Of a stretch of 64,000 nt of DNA, positions 34,530 through 45,161 are shown piece after piece. The notes under the pieces are model-generated. The model saw nothing but the letters and a program-made list of their open reading frames with translations, did no database searches and was not told where the DNA came from. The DNA comes from Rhodococcus marinonascens NBRC 14363 (GTDB taxonomy: Bacteria; Actinomycetota; Actinomycetes; Mycobacteriales; Mycobacteriaceae): assembly GCF_001894885.1 (NCBI RefSeq), contig NZ_BCXB01000014.1, positions 1 through 64,000 on the forward strand, given 5' to 3'. Numbering within the stretch: the stretch's first letter is position 1; each line of letters starts with the position of its first letter. Made by a program: the position numbers and the translations under genes.

Positions 34530-35405
34530 GGCGAGACGGACGAAGGCGGCGACATCGAGTGTCTCGCCTCGCATGGACGGTTCGATTCCCGCCTTGAGCA
34601 GTCGCCGCTCCGCCTCCGCGGGCGAGCCCGCCCAACCGCCTAGAGCAGCACGTAAAGTCTTGCGGCGCTGAGCGAATGCCGCATCGATCACCGCAAAGAC
34701 GCGACGACGGTGTTCTTCGTCGATCGGCCACGGCGGTACGGCGTAACGGTCGACGCGCACAAGACCCGACTCGACCTTCGGAACGGGCCAGAATACAGCG
34801 CGTCCCACGGCCCCTGCCCGGCGGACCTCGCCGAAGAAGTTGGCCTTCACGCTGGGCACACCATAGATCTTGCCGCCGGGCGACGCCGCCAACCGGTCGG
34901 CGACCTCGGCCTGCACCATCACCAGTGCGGTTCGCAGACTGGGGAGTTGGGAGAACAGGTGCAGCAGCACCGGCACTGCCACGTTGTAGGGCAGGTTCGC
35001 GACGAGCGCGGTCGGCTCGCCGGGAATCTCGGAGGGTGCGACCCGCATCGCGTCCGCGCCCACCACCGTCAGTCGGTCCGCCAGCGTCGGAGCGCGGTCC
35101 GCCACCGTCACCGGAAGTCGCGCGGCGAGGTTCGGGTCGATCTCGACCGCGATCACCTTGTCGACGACATCGAGCAACGCCAAGGTCAGCGAACCGAGGC
35201 CGGGCCCCACCTCGAGGACCGTGTCAGCATCATCCACCCCTGCGGTGGCGACGATGCGACGCACCGTGTTGGCGTCGTGCACGAAGTTCTGCCCCAGTTG
35301 CTTGGTGGGGCGTACGCCGAATGCCTCGGCTAACGACCGAACCTCTGCGGGACCGAGGAGTGCGGCCCGGCCTCGGGCGGTGGGGGGAATTTCGGCGTCG
35401 GACAT
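34515..35405 (-). CDS. rsmA: 16S rRNA dimethyladenosine transferase (KsgA/RsmA)
   Basis: This enzyme dimethylates A1518 and A1519 of 16S rRNA during small-subunit maturation; its loss gives kasugamycin resistance. The 296-residue protein has [17 protein letters not shown], the SAM-binding [16 protein letters not shown] and the catalytic motif NLPYN, followed by [13 protein letters not shown]. It follows rpfB by nine bases on the same strand, the conserved rpfB-rsmA order of mycobacteria. Tandem 19-bp repeats begin at its stop codon. Confidence 0.96.
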   Translation of the reverse strand: MSDAEIPPTARGRAALLGPAEVRSLAEAFGVRPTKQLGQNFVHDANTVRRIVATAGVDDADTVLEVGPGLGSLTLALLDVVDKVIAVEIDPNLAARLPVTVADRAPTLADRLTVVGADAMRVAPSEIPGEPTALVANLPYNVAVPVLLHLFSQLPSLRTALVMVQAEVADRLAASPGGKIYGVPSVKANFFGEVRRAGAVGRAVFWPVPKVESGLVRVDRYAVPPWPIDEEHRRRVFAVIDAAFAQRRKTLRAALGGWAGSPAEAERRLLKAGIEPSMRGETLDVAAFVRLAATQP

Positions 35406-35414
35406 CAGGTGAAC

Positions 35415-37002
<1,588 letters not shown>

Positions 37003-37845
37003 CTAACTTCTCACGGATCGCAGGCCGAATACCCGCTCTGCGGTGGCGGTCGACGCAATTGCCAGTTCTGTCGGGCTCTCGCCGCGCAGTTCGGCCAGCG
37101 CCCGAACCGTGTACGGCAGACAGTAGGGCTCGTTGGGTGCTCCCCGGAACGGGTGCGGGGTGAGGAACGGCGCGTCCGTCTCGACAATCAACTGATCAGC
37201 GGGCACCAGGGGCGCCGCCTCCCGCAACGCCTTCGCGTTCTTGAAGCTGACGGTGCCCGAGAAGCTGAGGACGTACCCGGCGTCGATGCACTCGCGCGCC
37301 ATCTCGGCATCCGAGGAGAAGCAGTGGAAGATCACCGTCTCCGGCGCCCCCTCTTCGCGCAACACCTGCAACAGTGCCCGATCGGCCTCGCGGTTGTGGA
37401 TCATCAAGGTCTTGCCGAGGCGTTTAGCCAAGTCGATGTGCCAGCGAAATCCCGCCGTCTGCTCCGCGACCGTGGCGCAGCCGTCGAGTTTGCCGGGCCA
37501 GTAGAAGTCCAGTCCGGTCTCGCCCACTGCGACCACACGGGGATCGCCTGCAAGCCGCTCGATCTCCGCCTTGTTGGCGTCGCCGAGCACGTTCGCCCTC
37601 GTCGGGTGGATGGCCACCGCGGCATACACCCGGGGATCCCAGTTCGCGGCGTCGACGGCGAACTTCGCGGCGTCGAGGTCGTCGGCAACGGTGACCACTC
37701 GCTCGACCCCGACATCCGCTGCCCGGTCCACCATCTGCCGGACGCTCGAGGCGTCCGAGGCTCCGCACGCATCGAGGTGGGTGTGCGCGTCGATGAGAGG
37801 GGACAGCGGCTGTGGCGGCTCGGGTGCGGGTCGGTCTCTGCTCAT
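37003..37845 (-). CDS. tatD: TatD-family metal-dependent DNase
   Basis: About 280 residues of the amidohydrolase-fold TatD family. Metal ligands are seen in LIDAHTHLDACG (HxH), VAVGETGLDFYW (Glu), MIHNREAD and IFHCFSS (His), and LIVETDAPFLTPHPFRG (Asp). The enzyme trims DNA or RNA 3' ends. The ATG at 37845 is used; the frame is open further upstream but without family sequence. In mycobacteria it lies next to metG, and here the two are divergent with a TnpB element between them. Confidence 0.94.
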   Translation of the reverse strand: MSRDRPAPEPPQPLSPLIDAHTHLDACGASDASSVRQMVDRAADVGVERVVTVADDLDAAKFAVDAANWDPRVYAAVAIHPTRANVLGDANKAEIERLAGDPRVVAVGETGLDFYWPGKLDGCATVAEQTAGFRWHIDLAKRLGKTLMIHNREADRALLQVLREEGAPETVIFHCFSSDAEMARECIDAGYVLSFSGTVSFKNAKALREAAPLVPADQLIVETDAPFLTPHPFRGAPNEPYCLPYTVRALAELRGESPTELAIASTATAERVFGLRSVRS

Positions 37846-37947
37846 GCGGACATTGTCGACGTCGGCACCCCCGTGGACGCCATCGGGTCGCCACGGCAGC
37901 GTGTCACACGAGGTACATTCGCCACAACGGGTGGGAGCCAAACTCTG

Positions 37948-38052
37948 ATGCCGTCGAACTCGGTCCCCGACCAGGTGGCGGCCACCGACAAAGCCGTCCG
38001 CGTGCAGTACGAATCCCGCGAGGTCACCGGCGAGACCGGATCCCACCAGTGA
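37948..38052 (+). CDS. possible 34-residue small protein
   Basis: An ATG with GGGAG ten bases upstream opens a 34-codon frame (MPSNSVPDQVAATDK to ETGSHQ). It is divergent from tatD and points toward metG. The peptide is hydrophilic, with no signal or membrane segment and no family I know. It may be a chance frame, because the same frame stays open antisense to tatD. Confidence 0.2.
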   Translation: MPSNSVPDQVAATDKAVRVQYESREVTGETGSHQ

Positions 38053-38186
38053 CGACGTTGTCCGCCCGCTGCGTGGTTTCACGTTTCCCCACATTCGGCA
38101 GTCCGTGTAGCGCCGATCTGCAGCAACGCCGATCTGGGCGTCGTGAAACTGGAGTGCGCAGATAGAGTGATCGCACCTTAGCGGTT

Positions 38187-38207
38187 CCTCACGGCTGAAG
38201 CCGGAGG
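38187..38207 (-). ncRNA. right-end hairpin, probable 3' part of the TnpB omega (guide) RNA
   Basis: Read on the minus strand the hairpin ends GGCTTCAGCCGTGAGG, the usual form of the right end of IS605-type tnpB elements. In characterised systems the omega RNA spans this end and continues about 16-20 bases into flanking DNA as guide. The guide would therefore begin near 38186 and read toward lower coordinates. Only the 3' hairpin is annotated; the 5' limit, probably within tnpB, cannot be set. Confidence 0.5.
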
Positions 38208-38216
38208 ATTTCAAGC

Positions 38217-39386
38217 TCAGACCGCACACACAACCAACCCGGAGGAAGGCCGCACATGTCTGACGTCGTCAACACTTGTGTGGCCCCGTTCTGCCACAGC
38301 CAGGATCACCCTGGCAGCGTTCCCATCCCTACCCGCAGTAAACCCGCAGGCCGTGCATCGGAACGTTCGTTCCGACAGTTCGAGTCGCTGCTTGGCTCTC
38401 GCGAAGCAACTCGAACACGTCATCGTCGTATACCAGGGCCGCACCAACACCACCCTCCGGCCGGCCCGCCTGCCACGCTCGATCAATTCCCGTTTCGCCG
38501 CACCCACCGCAGCATCCGCCGCCTTGCGGGCCATCGTGGACTTCGCCAGAAAGGTGGGTTTGAAATCCTCGAGGGCAATCAGGTCGTGATGATCGACCAC
38601 CTGTTTCGCCCACACCCGAGAATCATGCCGGGTTTGTCGAAACGCCTTCTTCTGCAGCGTCGCCGCCGCACGCCTGGCCCGCGCATACCCCCCGGATTGG
38701 GCGCCGCGTTTCCCGTTGTGCCGTCTCGCCATCTTCCGTTGCGCCTTGGCCAACTCGGCGGCGCAACGCTTCCGATGCCCGAGAGACGGCAGGTCGTAGG
38801 CGCTGTCGGTGGCGGTCGCTGTGGTCGACACACCCCAATCGATACCGAGACCGCTGTCCGGGTCCGCGTCAGGGGCCGGTTCGGTGTCGCGCCGCACCAC
38901 GAAGGAGGCGTACCAGTGCCCGAGGCTGTCCCGATACACCCGGACACTGGTCGGGTCGGACGGCAGCCCGCGGGACCACACCACCGGGATGGTGACACCC
39001 TTCGGCAACACCAGACGCCGCTCACGGATGCAGAATCCGCGGGTGGTGTACCCGAGCGACGGCAAAGTCTTCCTACGGGCTTTGAACGCCGGCCTTCCGC
39101 GGCCCTTCACCGTGAAGGAGTGGCCGAGGGCCAGCCCGTAAGTGCAGAGCATTCGTTGCTGTGCGACCTGGGAGCCGGACTCGAGCCAGCCACTTCGACC
39201 ACGTGCGGCGGTAAGCAGTTTGCACAGTTTCCCGAACGTCGGCTTCCGGCCGGGCTGGTGTTGATGGACCGCTTCGTTCCACAGGAACCGGCAACGATGC
39301 CATTCATCGAGCAGTGCGCGCTCGGCTCGCGCACCAGGGCGCAACCGGTAGGTGTAGCGCACGACCTCGGTCACAGGAATCAACAT
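38217..39386 (-). CDS. tnpB: TnpB, RNA-guided endonuclease of an IS200/IS605-type element
   Basis: About 389 residues from the ATG at 39386 (an ATG at 39398 is possible). The N-terminal OrfB helix-turn-helix region begins VVRYTYRLRPGARAERALLD. The RuvC-like active site looks complete: Asp183 (GLGIDWGV), Glu273 (LIALEDFKP) and Asp354 (AGRDGNAA). A zinc-ribbon with two CxxC pairs (CSSC, CTAC) lies between the last two. TnpB cuts DNA at sites matching its omega RNA next to a short target-adjacent motif. It sits between divergent tatD and metG, probably a recent insertion because flanking genes are intact. Confidence 0.93.
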   Translation of the reverse strand: MLIPVTEVVRYTYRLRPGARAERALLDEWHRCRFLWNEAVHQHQPGRKPTFGKLCKLLTAARGRSGWLESGSQVAQQRMLCTYGLALGHSFTVKGRGRPAFKARRKTLPSLGYTTRGFCIRERRLVLPKGVTIPVVWSRGLPSDPTSVRVYRDSLGHWYASFVVRRDTEPAPDADPDSGLGIDWGVSTTATATDSAYDLPSLGHRKRCAAELAKAQRKMARRHNGKRGAQSGGYARARRAAATLQKKAFRQTRHDSRVWAKQVVDHHDLIALEDFKPTFLAKSTMARKAADAAVGAAKRELIERGRRAGRRVVLVRPWYTTMTCSSCFARAKQRLELSERTFRCTACGFTAGRDGNAARVILAVAERGHTSVDDVRHVRPSSGLVVCAV

Positions 39387-39480
39387 ACAACACAACACCC
39401 ACTCTTATCGTCCACTGCCACACAAATTTCCGAATCCAAGGAAGGTTCCCAAAACATGTCCAGAACCAGCGGAATACGTG

Positions 39481-39527
39481 ACCGCCCTTACCTCCCCACT
39501 GCTAAAGCCGGGGGTTTCTCGGGCGGT
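39481..39527 (+). promoter_or_regulatory. element-derived stem-loop in the metG leader
   Basis: ACCGCCC (39481-39487) and GGGCGGT (39521-39527) pair perfectly and enclose CCCC/GGGG and GCT-AA-AGC stems. The structure ends five bases before the metG ATG, so the ribosome-binding region of metG (GGGGG at 39510-39514, GGGCGG at 39521-39526) lies within it. It may reduce metG translation or supply a start region derived from the element. Confidence 0.5.
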
Positions 39528-39532
39528 ACACC

Positions 39533-41092
39533 ATGAATGCTGCTGACTCCACCGCCTCGCGACCACCCTTCTATCTGACGACGGCGATCGCGTACCCCAA
39601 CGGCGTCCCGCACATCGGCCACGCCTACGAGTACATCTCGGCCGATGCCCTTGCGCGGTTCAAGCGCCTGGACGGCTTCGACGTCTTCTTCCTGACCGGG
39701 ACCGACGAGCACGGGCTGAAGATGCAGCAGACCGCGGCCAAGGAAGGCATCGACGTCCGCGAACTTGCCGCGCGGAACTCCGACATGTTCGAGGCGATGG
39801 ACAAGGCCTTGAACATCTCCTTCGACCGGTTCATCCGCACGACAGATGGCGATCACGAAGAAGCCAGCAAAGCGATCTGGCAGAAGATGCTCGACAACGG
39901 CGACATTTACCTCGACACCTACTCAGGCTGGTACTCCGTCCGCGACGAGGCCTTTTACACCGAGGGTGAGACCACGCCGCAGGAGGACGGTTCGCGCCTG
40001 TCCACCGAGACCGGCACGCCGGTCGAGTGGACCGAGGAGTCCACGTACTTCTTCAAGTTGTCCGAGTACCAGGACAAGCTGCTGCGCTTGTACGAGGAGA
40101 ACCCGGACTTCATCGTGCCCACGACGCGACGCAATGAGATCGTCAGCTTCGTCAAGGGCGGCCTCAAGGATCTATCGATCTCCCGCACGACCTTCGACTG
40201 GGGCGTTCCGGTCCCCGGCCACCCGGAACACGTCATGTATGTGTGGGTGGATGCGCTCACCAACTACCTCACCGGCGCCGGCTACCCGGACACCGACTCC
40301 GAGCAGTTCGGCAGATTCTGGCCCGCGAACCTGCACATCATCGGCAAGGACATCACCCGGTTCCACACCGTGTACTGGCCCGCATTCCTGATGTCGGCGG
40401 GAATCGAGTTGCCCGAGCGCGTCTTCGTGCACGGATTCCTCTACAACAAGGGCGAGAAGATGTCGAAGTCGATCGGCAACGTCGTCGACCCCGTCGCGAT
40501 GGTGGAGCAGTACGGACTCGACGCCGTCCGCTTCTTCTTGCTCCGCGAGATCTCCTACGGGCAGGACGGCAGCTACAGCCACGAGGCCATCGTCACCCGC
40601 ATCAACGCCGACCTCGCCAACGAACTCGGCAACCTCGCGCAGCGCTCGTTGTCGATGGTCGCGAAGAACTGCGATGCCCGGGTCCCGACCCCCGGAGAAC
40701 TGACCGAAGACGACACGGTGATGCTGGCGCACGCCGATGCGCTACTGACCCGGGTCCGCGCCGAATACGACGTCCAAGCGTTGCATCTCGGGCTGGAGGC
40801 GATCTGGTCGGTGCTTGGCGAGACCAACCGGTACTTCTCCAAGCAGGAGCCCTGGGTACTCCGGAAGACGGACCCCGAGCGGATGGCAACGGTGCTGTAC
40901 GTGACGCTCGAAGTGGTGCGGATCGTGGGAATCCTGGCGCAACCGGTCATGCCGGACGCGGCGGAGAAGATCCTCGATCTCCTGGGCCAGGATGCCGGAG
41001 CGCGGCAGTTCAGCGACCTTCCGACCCGTATCCTGGCAGGAACGCCGCTACCCGCGCCGTCGGGCGTTTTCCCTCGCTACGTGGACGAATGA
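39533..41092 (+). CDS. metG: methionyl-tRNA synthetase
   Basis: 519 residues, the short form without a C-terminal dimerisation domain, as in mycobacteria. The class I HIGH motif is HIGHAYEY (in [20 protein letters not shown]) and the KMSKS loop is [12 protein letters not shown]. The zinc-knuckle cysteines of long forms are absent, as is normal for this type. It charges tRNA-Met and is essential. The start at 39533 lies immediately beside a TnpB-element end, so its original promoter has probably been displaced or separated by about 1.3 kb. Confidence 0.96.
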   Translation: MNAADSTASRPPFYLTTAIAYPNGVPHIGHAYEYISADALARFKRLDGFDVFFLTGTDEHGLKMQQTAAKEGIDVRELAARNSDMFEAMDKALNISFDRFIRTTDGDHEEASKAIWQKMLDNGDIYLDTYSGWYSVRDEAFYTEGETTPQEDGSRLSTETGTPVEWTEESTYFFKLSEYQDKLLRLYEENPDFIVPTTRRNEIVSFVKGGLKDLSISRTTFDWGVPVPGHPEHVMYVWVDALTNYLTGAGYPDTDSEQFGRFWPANLHIIGKDITRFHTVYWPAFLMSAGIELPERVFVHGFLYNKGEKMSKSIGNVVDPVAMVEQYGLDAVRFFLLREISYGQDGSYSHEAIVTRINADLANELGNLAQRSLSMVAKNCDARVPTPGELTEDDTVMLAHADALLTRVRAEYDVQALHLGLEAIWSVLGETNRYFSKQEPWVLRKTDPERMATVLYVTLEVVRIVGILAQPVMPDAAEKILDLLGQDAGARQFSDLPTRILAGTPLPAPSGVFPRYVDE

Positions 41093-41138
41093 CCTCTGCG
41101 GGGTTCGGGTTGTCGGACCCCGCATGCACACTGCCCCC

Positions 41139-42371
41139 ATGACGCCGAATAGAACATACATTCGATCCGATTCGGGCGGGTTCGGGAACGGAGCGCGCGT
41201 GTTCGACGACGAATCAGATCCTCAGGCCGCCGCCGCGGTGCACACCCTTGTGGGCGAGTTGTCCGCCGCGTACGAGCGCGGTTGGCAACCGGCCGACATC
41301 CTGCATCTGGCGCGTCGGTCGAAGGAACCATCCGACGCACCTCTCGCGGCCGCACTCGTGCTGCACGAGTCTGAGCGGACGCGTGCAGAGAACCGCGCGC
41401 CCCGCGACTGGATCGAGCAACTCCGAACCATCGGCGAGCTGTACCCGGCCACGTCCCACCTTGCTCGGCGTCATCCGGGAGAAAGCCCCGACTACCACGC
41501 TCTCGCCGCAGGATTGATGTACGAAGATCCGTTCCACTCCGTCCACCACTTCACCGACCTCTCTCTGACGTGGACGAACCTGCCCGGGTGGACCGTGCTC
41601 GCCCCGCCGCCATCGACGTGGCCGAACGTCCGCCTCGACGAAAGTGGCGTCGCGGGGTCCGAGACCGAAGCAGACACGAAGGTACTCAACAGGATTCGCG
41701 GACTGCTCGCCAAGGCCGAGGCCACCGACTTCGCCGAGGAAGCGGAGATCTTCACCGCGAAGGCACAGGAGTTGATGACGCGCTACGCGATCAACGCCGC
41801 CCTTCTCCACACCTGGAACGGCATGGGCGACACACCGGTGCACAGTCGTCGCATCCACTTGGAGAATCCGTACGTCAAGGAGAAGGTACACCTCCTCACC
41901 GAGATCAGCGACTCCAACCGGGTGCGCACCGTGTGGTTCAGTTCCCTCGCCATCGCCACGGTGGTCGGGACGCCCCTCGGCCTCCAGCAGGTCGACATGC
42001 TCTTCACATCCCTGCTCGTACAAGCCACCCGCGCAATGCAATTCGCTGATGCCAGCAGCAGCATCGGGTCACACACCACCTCGTTCCGCAAGGGCTTCCT
42101 CGCGGGCTTCGCCAGCCGCATCGGCCAGCGCCTACGTGACGCCGACAGTCGGGCCACGGTCGATGCGGCGGACGAGGCGGCGATCCCGGTCGACGACCTC
42201 CTGCCGATCCTGGCCGGAAAGTCCGAAGCGGTCGATTCCGAGTTCGAGCGCCTGTTCCCGCGCACCCGCAAGGCACGTGGCAGGGCTGTGGATGCGAACG
42301 GCTGGTACGCCGGGCAGTCGGCCGCCGACGACGCATCGCTGTCACCCGGCGATCGCACGCTGCGACGGTAG
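41139..42371 (+). CDS. DUF2786-containing protein
   Basis: About 410 residues; ATGs at 41124 and 41139 are both possible. The DUF2786 segment is visible as KVLNRIRGLLAKAEATDFAEEAEIFTAKAQ near residue 180, followed by ELMTRYAIN. Flanking parts are largely helical and without a known motif. Phage and bacterial DUF2786 proteins have no established function. It lies between metG and an oxidoreductase gene on the same strand. No signal peptide is seen. Confidence 0.8.
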   Translation: MTPNRTYIRSDSGGFGNGARVFDDESDPQAAAAVHTLVGELSAAYERGWQPADILHLARRSKEPSDAPLAAALVLHESERTRAENRAPRDWIEQLRTIGELYPATSHLARRHPGESPDYHALAAGLMYEDPFHSVHHFTDLSLTWTNLPGWTVLAPPPSTWPNVRLDESGVAGSETEADTKVLNRIRGLLAKAEATDFAEEAEIFTAKAQELMTRYAINAALLHTWNGMGDTPVHSRRIHLENPYVKEKVHLLTEISDSNRVRTVWFSSLAIATVVGTPLGLQQVDMLFTSLLVQATRAMQFADASSSIGSHTTSFRKGFLAGFASRIGQRLRDADSRATVDAADEAAIPVDDLLPILAGKSEAVDSEFERLFPRTRKARGRAVDANGWYAGQSAADDASLSPGDRTLRR

Positions 42372-42448
42372 TACGCGAACGGCCTGTCACGTTTTCGGCG
42401 TGAGCGGTGTCCCTGGGGTATCTACTTCCCGATAAGAGAGGACAACCG

Positions 42449-43597
42449 ATGTCTACGCACAATAACATCGCTGAGCGCAAGAACGTGGTGGTACTCGGTG
42501 CCGGCTACGCAGGTTCGATGGCGGCCAACCGTATCCTCGCAGCCGGCCGGCCGGACATCACCGTGACCGTGTTGAACCCACGTCCGCAGTTCGTCGAGCG
42601 CGTCCGGTTGCATCAGGTGGCCACGGGCACATCCGACGGCATTCACGCCCTCACCGAGGTCCTCGACCCGGACGCGGAGATCCGGGTCGGCGTCGCAGAG
42701 CGAATCGGCGAGCACGACGTGATGCTCGAAGACGGCACGACGCTTCCGTTCGACCTGCTGCTGTATGCGGTCGGGAGCACCCGCGACATGTCCCGGGTCG
42801 CGGGCGGCACCCACACTTTCGGCGTCGACGGCTACGAGGAATCGTTGTGGCTCGGCAACGCGCTCGAGTCGCTCGACGACGGTACCCGCGTCACCGTCGT
42901 CGGTGGCGGGTTGACCGGAATCGAGGTCGGCGCCGAGATCGCCGAACGCTATCCCGCGCTACGGGTCTCGCTGGTGTCGGGGGCCGAACCGGCGGCCGGT
43001 CTTCCCCTGTCGTCGCGCGAGGGGATTCTTCGCAGGCTGCGCGCACTCGACGTGCAGATTCGCAGCGGAGTGACGGTGAGTCGGGTCACCGCTACCTTCA
43101 TCGAGTTCGACGACGGCTCGGTGGTGTCGTCCGAGTGCACGGTGTGGGCCGGTGGGTTCACCGCACCCGACCTTGCCGCCCGCAGCGGTCTTCCCGTCGA
43201 CGCGCACGGACGCCTGCTCGCCGACGCCTCGCTGATCTGCACGGACAGACCCGACATCGTCGGCATCGGCGACGCCGTCGCCCCACCGCGCGAGGTGGCG
43301 GCGCACATCAGGATGAGCTGCCAGGCCGCGATTCCGCTGGGGGCGCACGGCGCCGACACCGTCCTGGCGTTGCTCGACGGCGCTTCTCCGCGGCCACTCT
43401 CGCTTGGTTTCGTCGCCCAGTGCATCTCGGTGGGCAGGCGCTACGGCGTCGTGCAGTCGACTCGCCGCGACGATACGCCGCGGTCACCGGCAGCACCGTC
43501 GACGCCGAGGACGCGCTCCAGGAGAGCTATCTGCGCCTCGCGGACATCGACCCCGACACCATCGACAACGCCCGCGCCTACCTCGCGCAGGTGGTAA
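42449..43597 (+). pseudogene. FAD/NAD(P)-dependent oxidoreductase (NDH-2-like), C-terminus lost by deletion
   Basis: From the ATG at 42449 (GAGAGGACA upstream) the protein is a pyridine-nucleotide disulfide oxidoreductase-like flavoprotein: VVVLGAGYAGSMAANRIL, LLLYAVGSTRD, VTVVGGGLTGIEVGAEIAE, and the FAD-binding DRPDIVGIGDAVAPP. Sequence stays normal through ISVGRRYGVVQ near 43455, then turns into a frameshifted reading of the sigma-factor gene (Pro/Arg/Ser-rich). About 60 C-terminal residues of a usual protein are missing. ECF41 sigma factors are typically encoded next to such oxidoreductases, so this was the partner gene. Residual activity is unlikely but possible. Confidence 0.8.
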
Positions 43598-44298
43598 CCA
43601 GGCAGTCGTTGAACGCGCTGCGGTCGGCGCGGCGCCGTCGGGAACAGTACGTCGGCAACTGGCTTCCGGAGCCGGTCCGCACCGAGCCCGACGCCGGTAG
43701 CGACCTCCTGCTCGCGGAATCGGTATCGGTGGCGATGCTGCTCGTTCTCGAGACACTCGGCCCCGACGAGCGGGCGGTGTTCGTGTTGCGTGAGGTGTTC
43801 GGCTTCGGTCACACCGAGATCGCCGCGTCCATCGGCCGCTCCGTCGCCGCCACCAGGCAGATCGCGCACCGCGCCAGGGAACACGTGCACGCGCGCCGCA
43901 AACGGTTCGACCCCCCGTCGGAATCGGCGCGCGAAGTAGCCGCTCGATTCCTCGCCGTAAGCACGACCGGGGATATCCAAGCATTGATGGACATGCTCGC
44001 CCCGGATGCGGTGGAACTGTCCGATGGCGGCGGAGTAGTCAGTGCGGCCCGTAGGCCGATCGTCGGAGCGGAGAAGATCGCCCGGTTCCTCGGGGGTCTG
44101 GCCGCTCGGGGCCTGCCCGACATGCGGCTCGAACAGTCGACCTTCAACGTACTTCCGGCGATGATCGTGTACTCACGAGGCGAAATAGATCTGGTAATGA
44201 TGATCGAGGTCACGGGCGGCAAGGTCAGCGGCGTCTATCTCGTGCGTAATCCCGATAAACTGGTCGCGGTCGCCGATACGCTGCCGCTGGCCCGGTAG
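43420..44298 (+). pseudogene. ECF41-type (SigJ-like) sigma factor, N-terminus truncated
   Basis: The frame contains sigma region 2 from VTGSTVDAEDALQESYLRLAD, region 4 (LGPDERAVFVLREVFGFGHTEIAASIGRSVAATRQI) and the C-terminal SnoaL/NTF2-like extension typical of ECF41 (AREVAARFLAVSTTGDIQALM to the end). Comparison with SigJ suggests roughly the first 15-20 residues are lost; before residue YAA the frame is out-of-phase oxidoreductase sequence. A GTG at 43420 could still start translation, adding about 18 unrelated residues. It would direct RNA polymerase to its own and the oxidoreductase promoter if active. Confidence 0.75.
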
Positions 44299-44307
44299 CG
44301 GCCATGT

Positions 44308-45138
44308 CTAGTCCCTTCGGGACGCCAGCACCGTTTCGTAGAGTTCCCGCTTCGACACACCGGTGGTGGCGACGAGCGCGCACGCGTCCTTGAGCCGTGT
44401 TCCTTCGTCGACGAGGCGTTCCACCTCGTCGACGAGGTCGACCGGATCCGAGACCACCGGCGCGGCACCCTCGAGTACCACCGTGATCTCGCCGCGGACA
44501 CCCTTCTCGGCCCAGGTGGCGAGTTCGGCGAGGGTGCCGCGCCGAACTTCCTCGTAAGTCTTGGTCAGTTCGCGGCAGACGGCGGCGCGGCGGGTGCCGC
44601 CAAGCACCTCCGCGGCGTCGGCCAGGCAGTCGGCGAGGCGGTGCGGAGCCTCGAAGAACACGCAGGCCCGCGGTTCGGTCTTCAGCGCCCGCAACCACGT
44701 CTTGCGCTGACCCTGCTTCCGGGGCGGGAAGCCCTCGAAGCAGAACCGCTCGACCGGCAGCCCGGACAACGCGAGCGCAGTTGTCACCGCGGAAGGTCCG
44801 GGCAGACACGTCACCGCCAGATCCTGGGCGACACAGGCGGACACAAGGCGGTATCCGGGGTCGCTGACGGACGGCATTCCGGCGTCGGTGACGAGGAGCA
44901 CCGTCTTGCCGGATGCCACGTCGGCTACTAGTGCGGGCAATCTGGACACCTCCACCTGGTCGTAGAAACTGACTACGTTCCCGGTGATGGTTACCCCGAG
45001 CGCTTTGGCCAGAGCCTTGGTGCGACGGGTGTCTTCTGCGGCGACGACGTCGGCCGTTTCCAGCGCAGTGCGCAGCCTTGGTGAGGCGTCACCCACATCC
45101 CCCATCGGTGTTGCAGCGAGCACGAGGCGACCAGTCAT
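44308..45138 (-). CDS. rsmI: 16S rRNA (cytidine-1402-2'-O)-methyltransferase
   Basis: RsmI methylates the ribose of C1402 in the decoding centre. The 276-residue tetrapyrrole-methylase-fold protein has LVLAATPMGDVGDASPR, VAAEDTRRTKAL, VTDAGMPSVSDPG, LPGPSAVTTALALSGLP and FFEAPHRL. The ATG at 45138 is chosen since homology begins there. It is divergent from pmt, the Rv1003/Rv1002c arrangement of M. tuberculosis. Confidence 0.95.
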   Translation of the reverse strand: MTGRLVLAATPMGDVGDASPRLRTALETADVVAAEDTRRTKALAKALGVTITGNVVSFYDQVEVSRLPALVADVASGKTVLLVTDAGMPSVSDPGYRLVSACVAQDLAVTCLPGPSAVTTALALSGLPVERFCFEGFPPRKQGQRKTWLRALKTEPRACVFFEAPHRLADCLADAAEVLGGTRRAAVCRELTKTYEEVRRGTLAELATWAEKGVRGEITVVLEGAAPVVSDPVDLVDEVERLVDEGTRLKDACALVATTGVSKRELYETVLASRRD

Positions 45139-45161
45139 GACCCACAGCCTACGATCGTCGT

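Larger units (their letters stand above)
38185..39530 (-). mobile_element. tnpB-only element of the IS200/IS605 group (IS1341-like)
   Basis: The limits are approximate. The tnpB gene fills the element, and no tnpA transposase gene is present, so it would need help to move. Ten bases past the tnpB stop is a right-end-type hairpin (plus strand 38187-38207: CCTC, GGCT-GA-AGCC, GAGG). A similar hairpin in the same orientation lies at 39494-39514, inside a longer stem (39481-39527), just before metG. About 20 of 26 bases agree between the two. Total length about 1.35 kb is normal for such elements. Confidence 0.7.

Noticed and set aside
38256-39536. Plus-strand 426-codon frame opposite tnpB
   Set aside because: No recognisable protein; tnpB has complete RuvC and zinc motifs in the other direction.
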